Positions 18,237 to 29,258 are shown, counted from the first letter of the stretch. The stretch: DNA of 64,000 nucleotides from Denitratisoma oestradiolicum (GCF_902813185.1 NZ_LR778301.1:1178001-1242000), one strand, 5' to 3'. Translations and numbers: made by a program. Notes: generated from the sequence alone by a model not told the origin.

Positions 18237-19415
18237 ATGAATAGCAGCTTATCCAGATCTGTGTCCATCAGTGGTGTTGGCACCTCCGATTTCTCAAAAA
18301 ACTCCGGTAGAACCGAGATTCATCTGGCGATGCAGGCGATTTTGTGTGCGCTTGATGATGCCGGTATTGACCCATCTGAGGTTGATGGGTTGTCAACGTA
18401 CACAATGGATAATGTTCCAGAGCGCGAAGTATTCCGCTTGCTTGGAGGGAAAAGGCTCAAATTTTTTAGTCGTACTTATGAAGGTGGGGGTGCAGCTTGT
18501 GCGCCCATTCTGCACGGAGCTATGGCAATTTACAGTGGTGTATGTGATGTAGTTGTGGGCTATCGTGCAATGAATGAAAGATCATGGTACCGCTTTGGTG
18601 CCGGTGTTCATCGCGATGTATCCGAGAACCCACTGTTTGAGACTACCAATTTTGGTTGGTACATCCCTCATGGTTTAGTCTCTCCTGCTTCGTGGGTTGC
18701 GATGGCTGCTCGTCGCTACATGCACGATTTTGGCGCTACCAGTGAAGACTTCGGCCGGGTAGCGGTAGGGGCACGAGAATTTGCAGCCACCAATCCAGCT
18801 GCTTTCTTTTATCAGAAACCTCTCTCACTGGATGAGCATCAACAATCGCGCTGGGTTGCTGAGCCACTTCATCTATATGACTGCTGCCAAGAATCCGATG
18901 GTGCAGTTGCAATTGTGATGGTTTCAGCTGAGCGCGCGAAGACTCTAAAATCAAAACCTGTAATGATCGCTGCCGCTGCACAAGGTATGTGTGATGATCA
19001 GCAACTGATGACTTCTTTCTATAGACAAGACATATCTGCATTATCTGAGATGAAACTTGTTGCTGAGCAGTTGTATGCCATGGCAGACCTAAGTCCCAGT
19101 GATATTCAAACCGCCATACTTTATGATCATTTTTCACCTTTTGTTTTACCGCAACTGGAGGTTTTCGGATTCTGTGATCGTGGCCAGGCAAAAGACTTCG
19201 TACGAGCGGGTGAGCACCTTCGGTGTGGGGTTTTGCCAGTTAATCCCCATGGTGGGCAACTTGGCGAAGCCTATATTCATGGATTTAATGGGGTGGCAGA
19301 AGGGGTGCGCCAAGTCAGAGGAACTTCTGTTAATCAAGTTGCTAATGTTCGTAATGTTCTTGTTTCCGCTGGCACGGGAGTACCGACTAGTGGCGTCATT
19401 TTGAGCACTGTCTAG
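18237..19415 (+). CDS. Ltp2-like thiolase-fold retro-aldolase (lipid-transfer protein type)
   Basis: A 392-residue thiolase-superfamily protein without the usual thiolase Cys/His/Cys set. It has YDHFSPFVLPQLE with Y296 and NPHGGQLGEAYIHGFN with Y346. These correspond to the two catalytic tyrosines described for Ltp2 (294 and 344 in the actinobacterial enzyme, from memory). Ltp2 cleaves the 17-hydroxy C22 CoA ester to a 17-keto steroid and propionyl-CoA, together with the ChsH2 DUF35 domain. The TTG at 18222 and ATG at 18225 are in frame, but GGGGAG is best placed for the ATG at 18237. It lies 15 nt after chsH1. Confidence 0.82.
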   Translation: MNSSLSRSVSISGVGTSDFSKNSGRTEIHLAMQAILCALDDAGIDPSEVDGLSTYTMDNVPEREVFRLLGGKRLKFFSRTYEGGGAACAPILHGAMAIYSGVCDVVVGYRAMNERSWYRFGAGVHRDVSENPLFETTNFGWYIPHGLVSPASWVAMAARRYMHDFGATSEDFGRVAVGAREFAATNPAAFFYQKPLSLDEHQQSRWVAEPLHLYDCCQESDGAVAIVMVSAERAKTLKSKPVMIAAAAQGMCDDQQLMTSFYRQDISALSEMKLVAEQLYAMADLSPSDIQTAILYDHFSPFVLPQLEVFGFCDRGQAKDFVRAGEHLRCGVLPVNPHGGQLGEAYIHGFNGVAEGVRQVRGTSVNQVANVRNVLVSAGTGVPTSGVILSTV

Positions 19416-19460
19416 GATCAGAAATATTGTTAATAATCGAACACAGCACGAGAAAATTAG

Positions 19461-21296
19461 ATGATTGACAGAAATCGTACTCAACACGTTCTGGATCGTA
19501 GAGCAGCAGCCGCAGCGAAACATGCGCCAAGGAGCAGCTACACTATCGCTGATCGCCTAATAGAGCGCGCTGCACAGTTTCCCGATAGACCGTTGATTTA
19601 TTACGGGGATAAGGCTTTTACCTATTCGGAAGTCGATGCAATAACAAACCGTCTAGCACGATTCTTCTTAAAACAGGGGCTGCGTTTGGGAGATGTGGTT
19701 TCTATCTGCATTGAGAATCGACCAGAATTCTATTTTATCTGGTGGGGACTCGCCAAAATTGGAGTCACAGTTTCACTTTTGAATACAAATCTTAGTGGAA
19801 ATTCTCTTAAGCATTGTGTTAAGCAATCGAACCCAGTAATGATTGTTGCTGGTATAGAGTGCTTTACTGCTATAGATCAGATTTCTGACCGTCCAATATG
19901 CTGCGTGGGGTCTATTGAAGAACTTCCAGTTTCTGCGCGAGGTGATACTTCTGCGGCTAGTAACTTGATATTGGAAGCTATGAAGGAGTGCGATTCACCA
20001 TTGGAAGCTAACTTTCGATATGGGCTGGTTGCTGAGTCAGTGGCATTGCATATCTTTACGTCAGGTACCACGGGATACCCCAAAGCAGCAAAAACTAGTC
20101 ATATGCGCTGGCTCTCTGCAGGAGAAACAATTGTAGTTAGCTGTGAGGGCATGGACCTAGTGGCAGATCATAGTGACGTTTTTTATTGCTTTCTCCCTCT
20201 CTATCACGGCGCTGCGGTGATGTCGTTGACCTCTACTGCATTGCAGGCTGGCGCGTCTATTGTTTTGAGAAGAAAGTTTAGTGCTCGTGAGTTTTGGCCA
20301 GATGTTAGACGCTATCGCGTAACTATTTGCCAATACATCGGTGAGGTATGCCGTTATCTTTTGAATCAGCCCCCGCTGAATAATGATCGTGATCATAGCC
20401 TCCGCATCATGATTGGAGCTGGTTTAAATTCTGATATCTGGCGGCGATTTGTCGACCGTTTTGGTATTGATCGAATTTTTGAAGGTTGGGGAGGGACAGA
20501 ACTCAATGCAACATTGTTTAATGTCGATAATGTTGTTGGCTCCTGTGGGCGAGTGCCTTATTGGGATAAGACAAATATTCGTCTGGTTAAATATGATGTG
20601 GAGAATGGGTGTTACGTGAGGAATGAGAGTGGATGTCTACGTCTCTGCAATCCTGGGGAGGTAGGAGAGTTAATTGCCATGGTCATTAATCAACCAGATG
20701 TAGGTGCGGGACGATTTGAAGGGTATACCTCTATAACAGATACTGAGCGGAAGATTCTGCGGAATATTTTTGTTGATGGCGATAGTTATGTATCTTCTGG
20801 CGACTTGGCAAGATACGATGAGGAAGGGTACTTTTACTTTGTTGACCGGATTGGCGACACATTCCGATGGAAGAGTGAAAACGTATCAACAACTGAAGTA
20901 GCGGAGGCGTTTTCAAGCATTACTGGTATCGAGTCTATTACCATCTATGGAGTTAATGTACCTAATACCGAAGGACGTGCAGGTATGGCGTCAGTTGTAA
21001 TGTCTCCTGGTGTTGAGTTTGACCCTGTTCATTTTTATAGCACTGGTAAAAAACGTCTCCCTGATTATGCAATGCCTTTGTTTGTCAGACTTAGCAAGTG
21101 CGTTGATATGACGAGTACTTTCAAGTTAAAAAGAATAGATTTACAGCGGGAGGGCTATCATCCGGATCAGGTGAAAGATCCGGTCTTTGTAATTTCTGAC
21201 TTCGATGAAACGTATGTAGAATATAGTGATATTGCCTTATCGAGAGCACTTAAAACCGATCAGATCAGAGCAGGGAGACTTTCAGATCAAGTCTGA
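19461..21296 (+). CDS. FATP-type acyl-CoA synthetase (steroid/bile-acid CoA ligase-like)
   Basis: A 611-residue ANL-superfamily ligase that activates a carboxylate with ATP and CoA. P-loop FTSGTTGYPKAAKTSH (about residue 198), FEGWGGTELNA motif and a C-terminal DRIGDTFRWKSENVSTTEVAE, the FATP/very-long-chain signature shared with bile-acid and FadD6/FadD17-type ligases. As last gene of the operon it would load the steroid acid onto CoA before hydration and retro-aldol cleavage. Its stop overlaps the convergent TetR gene by 10 nt. Confidence 0.87.
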   Translation: MIDRNRTQHVLDRRAAAAAKHAPRSSYTIADRLIERAAQFPDRPLIYYGDKAFTYSEVDAITNRLARFFLKQGLRLGDVVSICIENRPEFYFIWWGLAKIGVTVSLLNTNLSGNSLKHCVKQSNPVMIVAGIECFTAIDQISDRPICCVGSIEELPVSARGDTSAASNLILEAMKECDSPLEANFRYGLVAESVALHIFTSGTTGYPKAAKTSHMRWLSAGETIVVSCEGMDLVADHSDVFYCFLPLYHGAAVMSLTSTALQAGASIVLRRKFSAREFWPDVRRYRVTICQYIGEVCRYLLNQPPLNNDRDHSLRIMIGAGLNSDIWRRFVDRFGIDRIFEGWGGTELNATLFNVDNVVGSCGRVPYWDKTNIRLVKYDVENGCYVRNESGCLRLCNPGEVGELIAMVINQPDVGAGRFEGYTSITDTERKILRNIFVDGDSYVSSGDLARYDEEGYFYFVDRIGDTFRWKSENVSTTEVAEAFSSITGIESITIYGVNVPNTEGRAGMASVVMSPGVEFDPVHFYSTGKKRLPDYAMPLFVRLSKCVDMTSTFKLKRIDLQREGYHPDQVKDPVFVISDFDETYVEYSDIALSRALKTDQIRAGRLSDQV

Positions 21297-21898
21297 GTAT
21301 CTGTATTTGATTTAATACTACAACAGCATAGAGCGTTAGTTATTATGGTTCTAATTTTATGGCGAGACGGGGGGCGGCCATTAAAGAAATAGGACATGAT
21401 TACCTGACTCATGATGGCGTCGATAAGTTGCTCAACATCGCAATCATGGCGTAATTCTTCTCGATCTATTGCGCGGAAAATGGCGACCCGACTCGGCTCA
21501 CGCTTAGCTGCGATGATAGGGCGCATGAGATCCATTAGTTCGGAATTATTGAGTGCTTCACCGATTAGGCTAGGAAATATCCTTCCCAAAGGCGTTTCGA
21601 CCAAAATATCTATGAAGTTATTGACTATAGCGGTAAGGTCTTTGGTGATGCTACCTTCATTAACTATTTCAATCGATGGCAGATGTTTGAAAGCTGCAAC
21701 AACAAGATGCATTTTCGCTGGCCATCGTCGGTATATAGTTGATTTCCCTGCCCCTGCTTTAATGGCGACATCATTCACAGTTAGGTTGGAGTAACCTGTC
21801 TCGGCGAGTAGGTCAAGAGTGGCATCCAGTATTGCCTGTTCGACATCCGGACTTCTTGGGCGTCCAGGGCTTCTTGTTCGTAGCTTAGTCTTGGTCAT
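21287..21898 (-). CDS. TetR-family regulator adjoining the side-chain operon
   Basis: A 203-residue TetR protein with HTH at about residues 20-65 (VAIKAGAGKSTIYRRWPAK). It is a paralogue of the regulators at 5588 and 24649 but lacks the ACGNNAC-N5-GTNNCGW palindrome upstream. Instead a perfect palindrome ACGTC-A-GACGT lies at 21925-21935, 27 nt before its start. Convergent with the acyl-CoA ligase. No good ribosome site precedes the ATG. The 244-bp gap to the receptor gene otherwise shows nothing I recognise. Confidence 0.88.
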   Translation of the reverse strand: MTKTKLRTRSPGRPRSPDVEQAILDATLDLLAETGYSNLTVNDVAIKAGAGKSTIYRRWPAKMHLVVAAFKHLPSIEIVNEGSITKDLTAIVNNFIDILVETPLGRIFPSLIGEALNNSELMDLMRPIIAAKREPSRVAIFRAIDREELRHDCDVEQLIDAIMSQVIMSYFFNGRPPSRHKIRTIITNALCCCSIKSNTDTQT

Positions 21899-21924
21899 TT
21901 AAGTTAAACGAAGTTGTTAAAAAC

Positions 21925-21935
21925 ACGTCAGACGT
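21925..21935. promoter_or_regulatory. Palindrome upstream of TetR gene, possible operator
   Basis: ACGTC-A-GACGT is a perfect 11-bp palindrome just upstream of the TetR start at 21898. A short autoregulatory site is plausible but unsupported by a second copy. Confidence 0.3.
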
Positions 21936-22142
21936 TTATTAAAAGGTAGTGCTAAAGCTTAGATTCATAGTTTTTTGTTATGGTAGATATATTAGTCTAG
22001 AGCCTGCGGAAAATTGTCATTATTGTTGCAATGCATATACAAGTCGTTAGATCACTTAATTTCCAATGAAAAGACGCTGATACATGTTTCTGTATCAGCG
22101 CCAAACAGCACACTACTACTTATAAGTGCGCCGTATCCTCAA

Positions 22143-24470
22143 TCACCATTTGTATCCAAAACTGAGGCCATAGGTTCTAGGTGGTTGCCAGTTTGTAGTC
22201 CGGAACAATCCAAAATCAATTCCTTGTGATGGTTTCTTCTCGTCGGTAAGATTTTTTATCCAGAAGGAAAGTTCAGCTTCACCAGGTCCCCCAACAAGAA
22301 TGTTGGATAGCAGCAGTTTAGCGTTGATGTTTCGTAGCGGAGGAGAGCTATCCGTACCCACCTCATAGCTGCCACCTGCATTGTGTGCGGTAAGAGATTT
22401 GTTGACCGCATAGTAGTGGACCTGAGAAGAATAAGTGTAGTCCATGATCAACCGTAAGGTTCCTAATGAAGTCTTTAATAGCCTTCCGTCCACGTTTATG
22501 TTCAGAGTGTGCTTAGGGGCATAAGGTGGGAGGCGATTACTTGCAGTGTCAATCAGCGGTTGGCCCGTGATATTTAGAGCATTGTCAATATACTCGTCGA
22601 ACTTCGCGTCTAGGTAGCCGTATCCACCTTGTAATTTCCAGCCATCGGCAACGGTAATAGAACCTTCAAGCTCAATACCTTGATAGGTAGATTTCCCCGC
22701 ATTGGTTAGGAATGAGGAAATTGTTCCTGGGATTAGCTGAGTGATTTGTAGGTCCGAATACTTGGTGCGGAAGTATGTGCCACTTAATTGTGCCCTTAGA
22801 TCGGGATACATTGCCTTGAATCCGAGTTCAGCGACACTGGATTTTTCCGGATTGTAGGGTGTTGTAACGGCAACAGGGTTATTGGCCTCACCGGAGAATC
22901 CGCCGCTTTTGAAACCTTTTGCGAGACGCCCGTAAAGATTAAGTGTGTCGCTATATCTGTATGCAAGAGCAAGTACGGGCGTATTTGCATCGAAGGTTGC
23001 TGAGTAGGATGTGCGAGGATAAAACCCTACTGCAGTATCGCTGACTAGAGCCCCATTGAACCCGTTGGTCGTATAGTGGTGAGCCCATCCACTTTTAGTT
23101 TCGCTGGTCTTCCGTATGCCAGCTGTAGCTGTTAAACGATCCGTCAGCTTGTAATCTACCTGTGCAAACCATGCCTTTGCGTCTGTTTTTACAGCGTAGT
23201 CATGTCTCAAATCTGGGATGGCAAATATTGATAATGCCTGAGGGCCAAGTGTGGTGCCATCGTCCTTGAAATCGTAGAGGCCGAATACATAGTTCATTCG
23301 ATCACTATTGCCTATCCACTGCAATTCATTGGAATTGGATTCATAATGTGTATCCCGGATTCCGTAGGCCATCGTATTCCATGTAAGTACATTTGGAATT
23401 ATGGTTATGCTTCCAGAACCTGAACCATCGAGGTCGAGGCTATCTGAGAAGCTCATTTTTCTTTTTGAGTAGATGTACTTTAGAGTATTTTTCTCATTGA
23501 TCTTGTAATCAAAGATAAGTGAATGCCCATCTGTTTTTGATCTTTCCCAGAGAGGTAGTCCATTTCGCGTATTGGTGGTTATGAATTTTGGGCGGTCGGT
23601 GGCGACGTACGGTGCCATAGCATTCTGAATAGCATTTCCGAGAAATGGGCCAAAGGCTGATGGCAAGGTTCCTTTCCATCCACGTAATGCGTACAAGCTC
23701 ATTGGAGGAGGAATGTTGTTGGCCTCAGCGTGATCAAATGAGTAGTTTGCTGTTAAATCAGTGTTTATATCGAGCTTCGCAGCAAGTCGGTAGGCTTCTT
23801 TATTTTTTTTACCGCTATCGCCATTGCCTGGTGTCAGTTCCTTCACCCAACCATCGCGGTCTTCTTTTTTGTATGCAATGTTGAGACTCAATATGCCGAG
23901 CTTCGGGAGATCTAGCGATAGGCGTTCCAGTCTATGTCCATAGTTACCAATTTCCACTGCAACTGAGCCGGAAAACTGTCCAGAAGGCTTGCGAGTCACG
24001 AAACTGATGGCGCCTCCTTCGGTATTGCGCCCGAATAGTGTTCCCTGAGGGCCTCTGAGAATCTCCACACGTTCGAGATCTGCAATGTCAAAAATGCTGC
24101 CTTGTGCCTTGCCGATATAGACGCCATCCACATACATTCCTACCGACGGATCTACGAAAATTCCCGGCTGGCCGGTTGCTGCTCCACGGATTGAAAGCGT
24201 TGAAACAAGACTACTCGCAGGGTTATCCCTGTACATAAGATTAGGGGCTAGGCTGTTCAGGTTGGCGACACCCTCGATTCCGCGGGTTTCCAACTGTGCA
24301 CCGCTAATCGCGGAAATCGCGATTGGAACGTCCTGAATGCGTTCTGCGCGCTTTTGTGCGGTAACGATGACTTCTTCTAATGCATCAGCTGAAATACTGG
24401 CAGATGAGTACATCAATGAAATTAGTACTGGAAGTGTGCGTACAGCGATTTGCTTTTTAGATGTGAGCAT
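22143..24470 (-). CDS. TonB-dependent outer-membrane receptor (hydrophobic-substrate type)
   Basis: A 775-residue receptor with signal peptide (cleavage near residue 28, SISA), TonB-box-like EEVIVTAQ, plug domain (RIQDVPIAISAIS ... ERVEILRGPQGTLFGRNTEGGAISF) and a C-terminal barrel ending in GLSFGYKW. The plug style is that of sphingomonad and steroid-degrader TBDRs rather than BtuB. An AGGAGG ribosome site precedes the ATG. The TetR palindrome (copy 3) lies 104 nt upstream, so it is probably co-regulated with the methyltransferase divergon. Import of a steroid or similar hydrophobic substrate is inferred. Confidence 0.9.
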   Translation of the reverse strand: MLTSKKQIAVRTLPVLISLMYSSASISADALEEVIVTAQKRAERIQDVPIAISAISGAQLETRGIEGVANLNSLAPNLMYRDNPASSLVSTLSIRGAATGQPGIFVDPSVGMYVDGVYIGKAQGSIFDIADLERVEILRGPQGTLFGRNTEGGAISFVTRKPSGQFSGSVAVEIGNYGHRLERLSLDLPKLGILSLNIAYKKEDRDGWVKELTPGNGDSGKKNKEAYRLAAKLDINTDLTANYSFDHAEANNIPPPMSLYALRGWKGTLPSAFGPFLGNAIQNAMAPYVATDRPKFITTNTRNGLPLWERSKTDGHSLIFDYKINEKNTLKYIYSKRKMSFSDSLDLDGSGSGSITIIPNVLTWNTMAYGIRDTHYESNSNELQWIGNSDRMNYVFGLYDFKDDGTTLGPQALSIFAIPDLRHDYAVKTDAKAWFAQVDYKLTDRLTATAGIRKTSETKSGWAHHYTTNGFNGALVSDTAVGFYPRTSYSATFDANTPVLALAYRYSDTLNLYGRLAKGFKSGGFSGEANNPVAVTTPYNPEKSSVAELGFKAMYPDLRAQLSGTYFRTKYSDLQITQLIPGTISSFLTNAGKSTYQGIELEGSITVADGWKLQGGYGYLDAKFDEYIDNALNITGQPLIDTASNRLPPYAPKHTLNINVDGRLLKTSLGTLRLIMDYTYSSQVHYYAVNKSLTAHNAGGSYEVGTDSSPPLRNINAKLLLSNILVGGPGEAELSFWIKNLTDEKKPSQGIDFGLFRTTNWQPPRTYGLSFGYKW

Positions 24471-24573
24471 CGCAATTGCCTCCTACTAGAATTTAGAATT
24501 GTTAGATCGATAAAAGCTTTCTGTTCTTGCGCTGATTTTTGAATTATTTCTGTCTGTTTTAGTATTTTAGAAA

Positions 24574-24592
24574 ACGAGACGATACGTAGCGT
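24574..24592. promoter_or_regulatory. Candidate TetR operator, copy 3 (receptor promoter)
   Basis: ACGAGAC-GATAC-GTAGCGT matches the 19-bp layout of the copies at 6307 and 6461. It lies between the TetR gene and the TonB receptor, upstream of the receptor start. A second, differently spaced inverted repeat TACGA-N7-TCGTA is at 24618-24634. Confidence 0.6.
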
Positions 24593-24648
24593 ACCCAAAA
24601 TATTCGATGATGTCTAATACGATGCCGTGTCGTAATTTCTTACAAGTA

Positions 24649-25344
24649 TTATGGCGATTGAGTTGCCTCAACGTTGGCAGTAGATGTGATGCCAAGTATT
24701 AATCTCTCAAGTAGATACCTGGTTTCGCTGTAGGACGGTTCTCTCTTAGTGAAGAGTACGCGGGTCAGAATCGGACCCATCAAAATATCTGCAGCATCTT
24801 CAATTGATAAGGAAGGGGTAATTTCATTTCTTGCGATAGCTCGAGATATGATTTTCAGTAATGGCCGGCGTCGCGATTGAAGAAGAGGATTTACGCAAGT
24901 TTCAAATTCATGGTTGCGGTAGCTTTCGTGACCAATTGCCGTGAGAATTGGTGCGAGTCGTGAACTGCTGGCTATTTGAATAAATTCATTTGCTAGTGTT
25001 GACAAATCATCTAACAGTCTCCCAGTATCAGGTGTTGCAAGTTCTGGAAGCTGATTGAGTGCATCGACAACTAATGGAAGCTTCGATGGCCATCGGCGAT
25101 AAATCGTTGCTTTGCCAACGCCCGAGCGAATGGCAATCGAGGAAATGGATAGCTTCTCGTATCCAAGTTCTCCAAGATTCTCTAGCGTGGCTTTCAGTAT
25201 TGATCTGTGAACCTCACTACTGCGGGGGCGGCCGGGTCTCGAAGCATTATCATTTCCCGACTGATTCTTAACTCTTTTGTCGAGGGTGGGTTTTGTTAGA
25301 AGTTGCTGAATTTCCATTGAGAATAATGAGTTATTGGCAAGCAT
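24649..25344 (-). CDS. TetR-family regulator upstream of the TonB receptor
   Basis: A 231-residue TetR protein, with an N-terminal extension of about 35 residues before the GRPRSSEV start of the conserved HTH domain (AIRSGVGKATIYRRWPSK). AGGAG lies 7 nt before the ATG at 25344, so the extension is probably real. The C-terminal ligand domain contains ADILMGPILTRVLFTKREPS, closely parallel to the regulator at 5588-6205. The 19-bp palindrome occurs both upstream of it (25464) and upstream of the receptor (24574). Confidence 0.9.
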   Translation of the reverse strand: MLANNSLFSMEIQQLLTKPTLDKRVKNQSGNDNASRPGRPRSSEVHRSILKATLENLGELGYEKLSISSIAIRSGVGKATIYRRWPSKLPLVVDALNQLPELATPDTGRLLDDLSTLANEFIQIASSSRLAPILTAIGHESYRNHEFETCVNPLLQSRRRPLLKIISRAIARNEITPSLSIEDAADILMGPILTRVLFTKREPSYSETRYLLERLILGITSTANVEATQSP

Positions 25345-25463
25345 GATTTCTCCTTGAATAGGATAGATATGGATTAACTTCTTTAAGGTCGATGTCCGGA
25401 ATGTTCCTATTACGAGTCGGTATGGGCTATTGACGAGCTAAAAATTTAATGTAATATTAAATA

Positions 25464-25482
25464 ACGCAACGGATCGTATCGT
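25464..25482. promoter_or_regulatory. Candidate TetR operator, copy 4
   Basis: ACGCAAC-GGATC-GTATCGT, same 19-bp layout as the other three copies. It is 120 nt upstream of the TetR start at 25344 and on the left of the divergent gap shared with metK. Confidence 0.55.
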
Positions 25483-25527
25483 GTATAGGTCTGAAAGTCT
25501 AGTAGATAGACCAACGGTTGGTTGCTC

Positions 25528-25579
25528 CCGCCAAGTTAATTGGACAACTTGCGAGGCGGTTAGGTGACAGAAATTGTCA
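25528..25579 (+). promoter_or_regulatory. metK leader inverted repeats
   Basis: Two secondary-structure candidates precede metK. One is a bulged stem, CCGCC-AAGTT pairing with AACTT-gcga-GGCGG (25528-25559). The other is TGACA-gaaat-TGTCA (25565-25579). Neither matches a SAM riboswitch class that I can recognise. They may be an operator or part of a leader. This is the right half of the 328-bp gap 25345-25672. Confidence 0.3.
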
Positions 25580-25672
25580 TCCATAAATTTCGCTAAAGCG
25601 TCGACCGCCCTTGTTCCCTGGAGACTGTCGCGCTTAAGACAATATCCGGGGAAACACTAGGAGCGATGCATC

Positions 25673-26839
25673 ATGTCCCAAGAGTATTTCTTCACTTCCG
25701 AGTCGGTTTCCGAAGGCCACCCGGACAAGGTCGCCGACCAAATTTCGGACGCCATCCTCGACGCCATCTTGTCTCAGGACAAACATGCCCGAGTAGCCGC
25801 CGAAACCCTGACCAACACCGGTCTGGTGGTGCTGGCCGGGGAGATCACCACCCACGCCAACGTCGATTACATCCAGGTCGCCCGGGACACCATCAAGGAA
25901 ATCGGCTACGACAACACCGAATCCGGCATCGACTACAAAGGCTGCGCCGTTTTGGTGGCCTACGACAAGCAGTCCCCCGACATCGCTCAGGGCGTGAATA
26001 AAGCCTACGACGACAACCTGGACCAGGGCGCCGGCGATCAGGGCCTGATGTTCGGCTACGCCTGCGACGAGACCGATACCCTGATGCCCCTCCCCATCCA
26101 CCTGTCCCATCGCCTGGTGGAGCGCCAGTCCCAGCTGCGCAAGAATGGCCGGCTTTCCTGGCTGCGCCCGGACGCCAAATCCCAGGTAACGGTGCGCTAC
26201 AAGGATGGCAAGGCCGATGCCATCGATACGGTGGTGCTCTCAACCCAGCATTCTGCAGACATCAGCCTTAATGACATTCGGGAAGCGGTGATCGAAGACA
26301 TCATCAAGCCGGTGCTGCCCAAGGAACTGATCAAGGGCGAGATCAAGTATCTGGTGAATCCCACCGGCCGCTTCGTGGTGGGCGGCCCCCAGGGGGATTG
26401 CGGCCTCACGGGACGAAAGATCATCGTGGACACATACGGCGGCGCGGCCCCCCACGGCGGAGGTGCCTTCTCGGGCAAGGACCCGTCCAAGGTGGACCGT
26501 TCCGGCGCCTATGCCGGCCGTTATATCGCGAAGAACATTGTTGCCGCGGGCATGGCCAGCCGGTGCCTGGTCCAGGTGTCCTACGCCATCGGTGTTTCCC
26601 AGCCCACCAGCGTCTGGGTCACCACCTACGGCACAGGCAAGATTTCTGACGAGAAGATCGCCGACCTGGTGAAAAGGCACTTCGACCTACGGCCCAAAGG
26701 CATCGTCAATATGCTTGACCTGCTGCGCCCCATCTACAAGAAGACAGCGGCTTATGGTCACTTTGGCCGGGAAAATGCTGGCCTACCTTGGGAACTGACA
26801 GATAAGGCTGCCGCCTTGAGGGCGGATGCGGGTTTGTAG
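25673..26839 (+). CDS. metK: MetK, S-adenosylmethionine synthase
   Basis: A 388-residue enzyme making SAM from methionine and ATP. It has [30 protein letters not shown], and [19 protein letters not shown], with metal- and ATP-binding residues in place. AGGAG lies 9 nt before the ATG. GC-rich, core-like composition. It stands just before the SAH riboswitch and ahcY. A weak hairpin (GCATT-AAG-AATGC) follows the stop. Confidence 0.98.
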   Translation: MSQEYFFTSESVSEGHPDKVADQISDAILDAILSQDKHARVAAETLTNTGLVVLAGEITTHANVDYIQVARDTIKEIGYDNTESGIDYKGCAVLVAYDKQSPDIAQGVNKAYDDNLDQGAGDQGLMFGYACDETDTLMPLPIHLSHRLVERQSQLRKNGRLSWLRPDAKSQVTVRYKDGKADAIDTVVLSTQHSADISLNDIREAVIEDIIKPVLPKELIKGEIKYLVNPTGRFVVGGPQGDCGLTGRKIIVDTYGGAAPHGGGAFSGKDPSKVDRSGAYAGRYIAKNIVAAGMASRCLVQVSYAIGVSQPTSVWVTTYGTGKISDEKIADLVKRHFDLRPKGIVNMLDLLRPIYKKTAAYGHFGRENAGLPWELTDKAAALRADAGL

Positions 26840-26862
26840 CATTGCATTAAGAATGCTTGTTA

Positions 26863-26945
26863 TTCCGAGAGGCGCTGCAGCAGCTATTCCTATCTGGGAA
26901 GAACTGTCAGGCTCAGAACGACAAGTTGTAAGAAACGGCGCCTGT
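26863..26945 (+). ncRNA. SAH riboswitch upstream of ahcY
   Basis: The conserved blocks CCGAGAGGCGCTGCAGC, CAGGCTCAGAACG and AAACGGCGCCT are present in order. AGGCGC (870-875) can pair with GCGCCT (938-943), and GAG/CTC pairing gives the pseudoknot. This class turns on ahcY when S-adenosylhomocysteine accumulates. It ends about 26 nt before the ahcY start. Confidence 0.88.
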
Positions 26946-26971
26946 TCAACTCAATTTGAACGGAGACCATT

Positions 26972-28405
<1,434 letters not shown>

Positions 28406-28427
28406 TGCTTTTCATGAATGAATAGTC

Positions 28428-29258
28428 ATGACTAAGCAAATTTCATTCGAGTTCTTTCCTCCACAAACTTTAGAAGGTATGGAGAAGTTGAGGAAGACTT
28501 GGGAGGCACTGGAAAATCTGAATCCAACATATTTTTCAGTGACATTTGGCGCAGGTGGATCAACTCGTGATCGAACCCTGGAAACGGTATTGCAAATACA
28601 ACGCGCTGGATTAAGTGCAGCACCACATTTGTCATGCATTGGGGCAACGCGAGAGAGTCTTCGAAGCATGCTGAAGGACTACAAAGGAGCAGGGGTAAGT
28701 CGCATTGTTGCCTTACGAGGTGATTTACCTTCTGGATTTGTCGCACCAGGTGAATTTCGACATGCCTCAGAACTGGTTCAGTTCATTCGGCATGAAACTG
28801 GTGACTTCTTCCATTTGGCAGTTGCCGGATATCCTGAGGTTCATCCAGAATCGAGGTCCAACCGAGACGATATTGAAAAATTTGTTCGCAAAGTGGAGGC
28901 TGGTGCCGACTCTGTAATAACGCAATATTTCTACAATGTAGATGCCTACATACAATTTGTTGACCAGGTTCGATCACGTGGTGTTCATATCCCTGTTATC
29001 CCCGGAATCATGCCCATAGCTAACTTCGAAAAAATCGTCAGATTTTCTGATGCATGTGGTGCGGAGCTACCGCGCTGGATGCGCAAGCGCTTCGATGATT
29101 TTGAGAATGATGCAGAGTCAGCAAAAGAGTATGGCTTAGATCTTGTTTCGGACTTGTGTAGGCGTTTGTTAGAAAGTGGTGCTCCGGGTTTGCATTTTTA
29201 CACCCTCAACCAGTCACCGTTAGTGGCAGAAATTTGCCACCGTATTGGGGTGGCTTGA
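28428..29258 (+). CDS. metF: MetF, 5,10-methylenetetrahydrofolate reductase
   Basis: A 276-residue FAD-dependent TIM barrel producing 5-methyl-THF for MetH. Landmarks are SFEFFPPQTLEGMEKL, TFGAGGSTRDRT, ALRGDLPSGF and HFYTLNQSP. Its composition is clearly AT-richer than ahcY immediately before it, so the two may have different histories although they now form one unit. Confidence 0.97.
   Translation: MTKQISFEFFPPQTLEGMEKLRKTWEALENLNPTYFSVTFGAGGSTRDRTLETVLQIQRAGLSAAPHLSCIGATRESLRSMLKDYKGAGVSRIVALRGDLPSGFVAPGEFRHASELVQFIRHETGDFFHLAVAGYPEVHPESRSNRDDIEKFVRKVEAGADSVITQYFYNVDAYIQFVDQVRSRGVHIPVIPGIMPIANFEKIVRFSDACGAELPRWMRKRFDDFENDAESAKEYGLDLVSDLCRRLLESGAPGLHFYTLNQSPLVAEICHRIGVA

Noticed and set aside
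24618..24634. TACGA-N7-TCGTA inverted repeat near the receptor promoter
   Set aside because: Half-sites and spacing do not fit the shared TetR palindrome; kept only as a note.
25580..25672. SAM riboswitch before metK
   Set aside because: None of the conserved cores of the SAM classes I know could be found.
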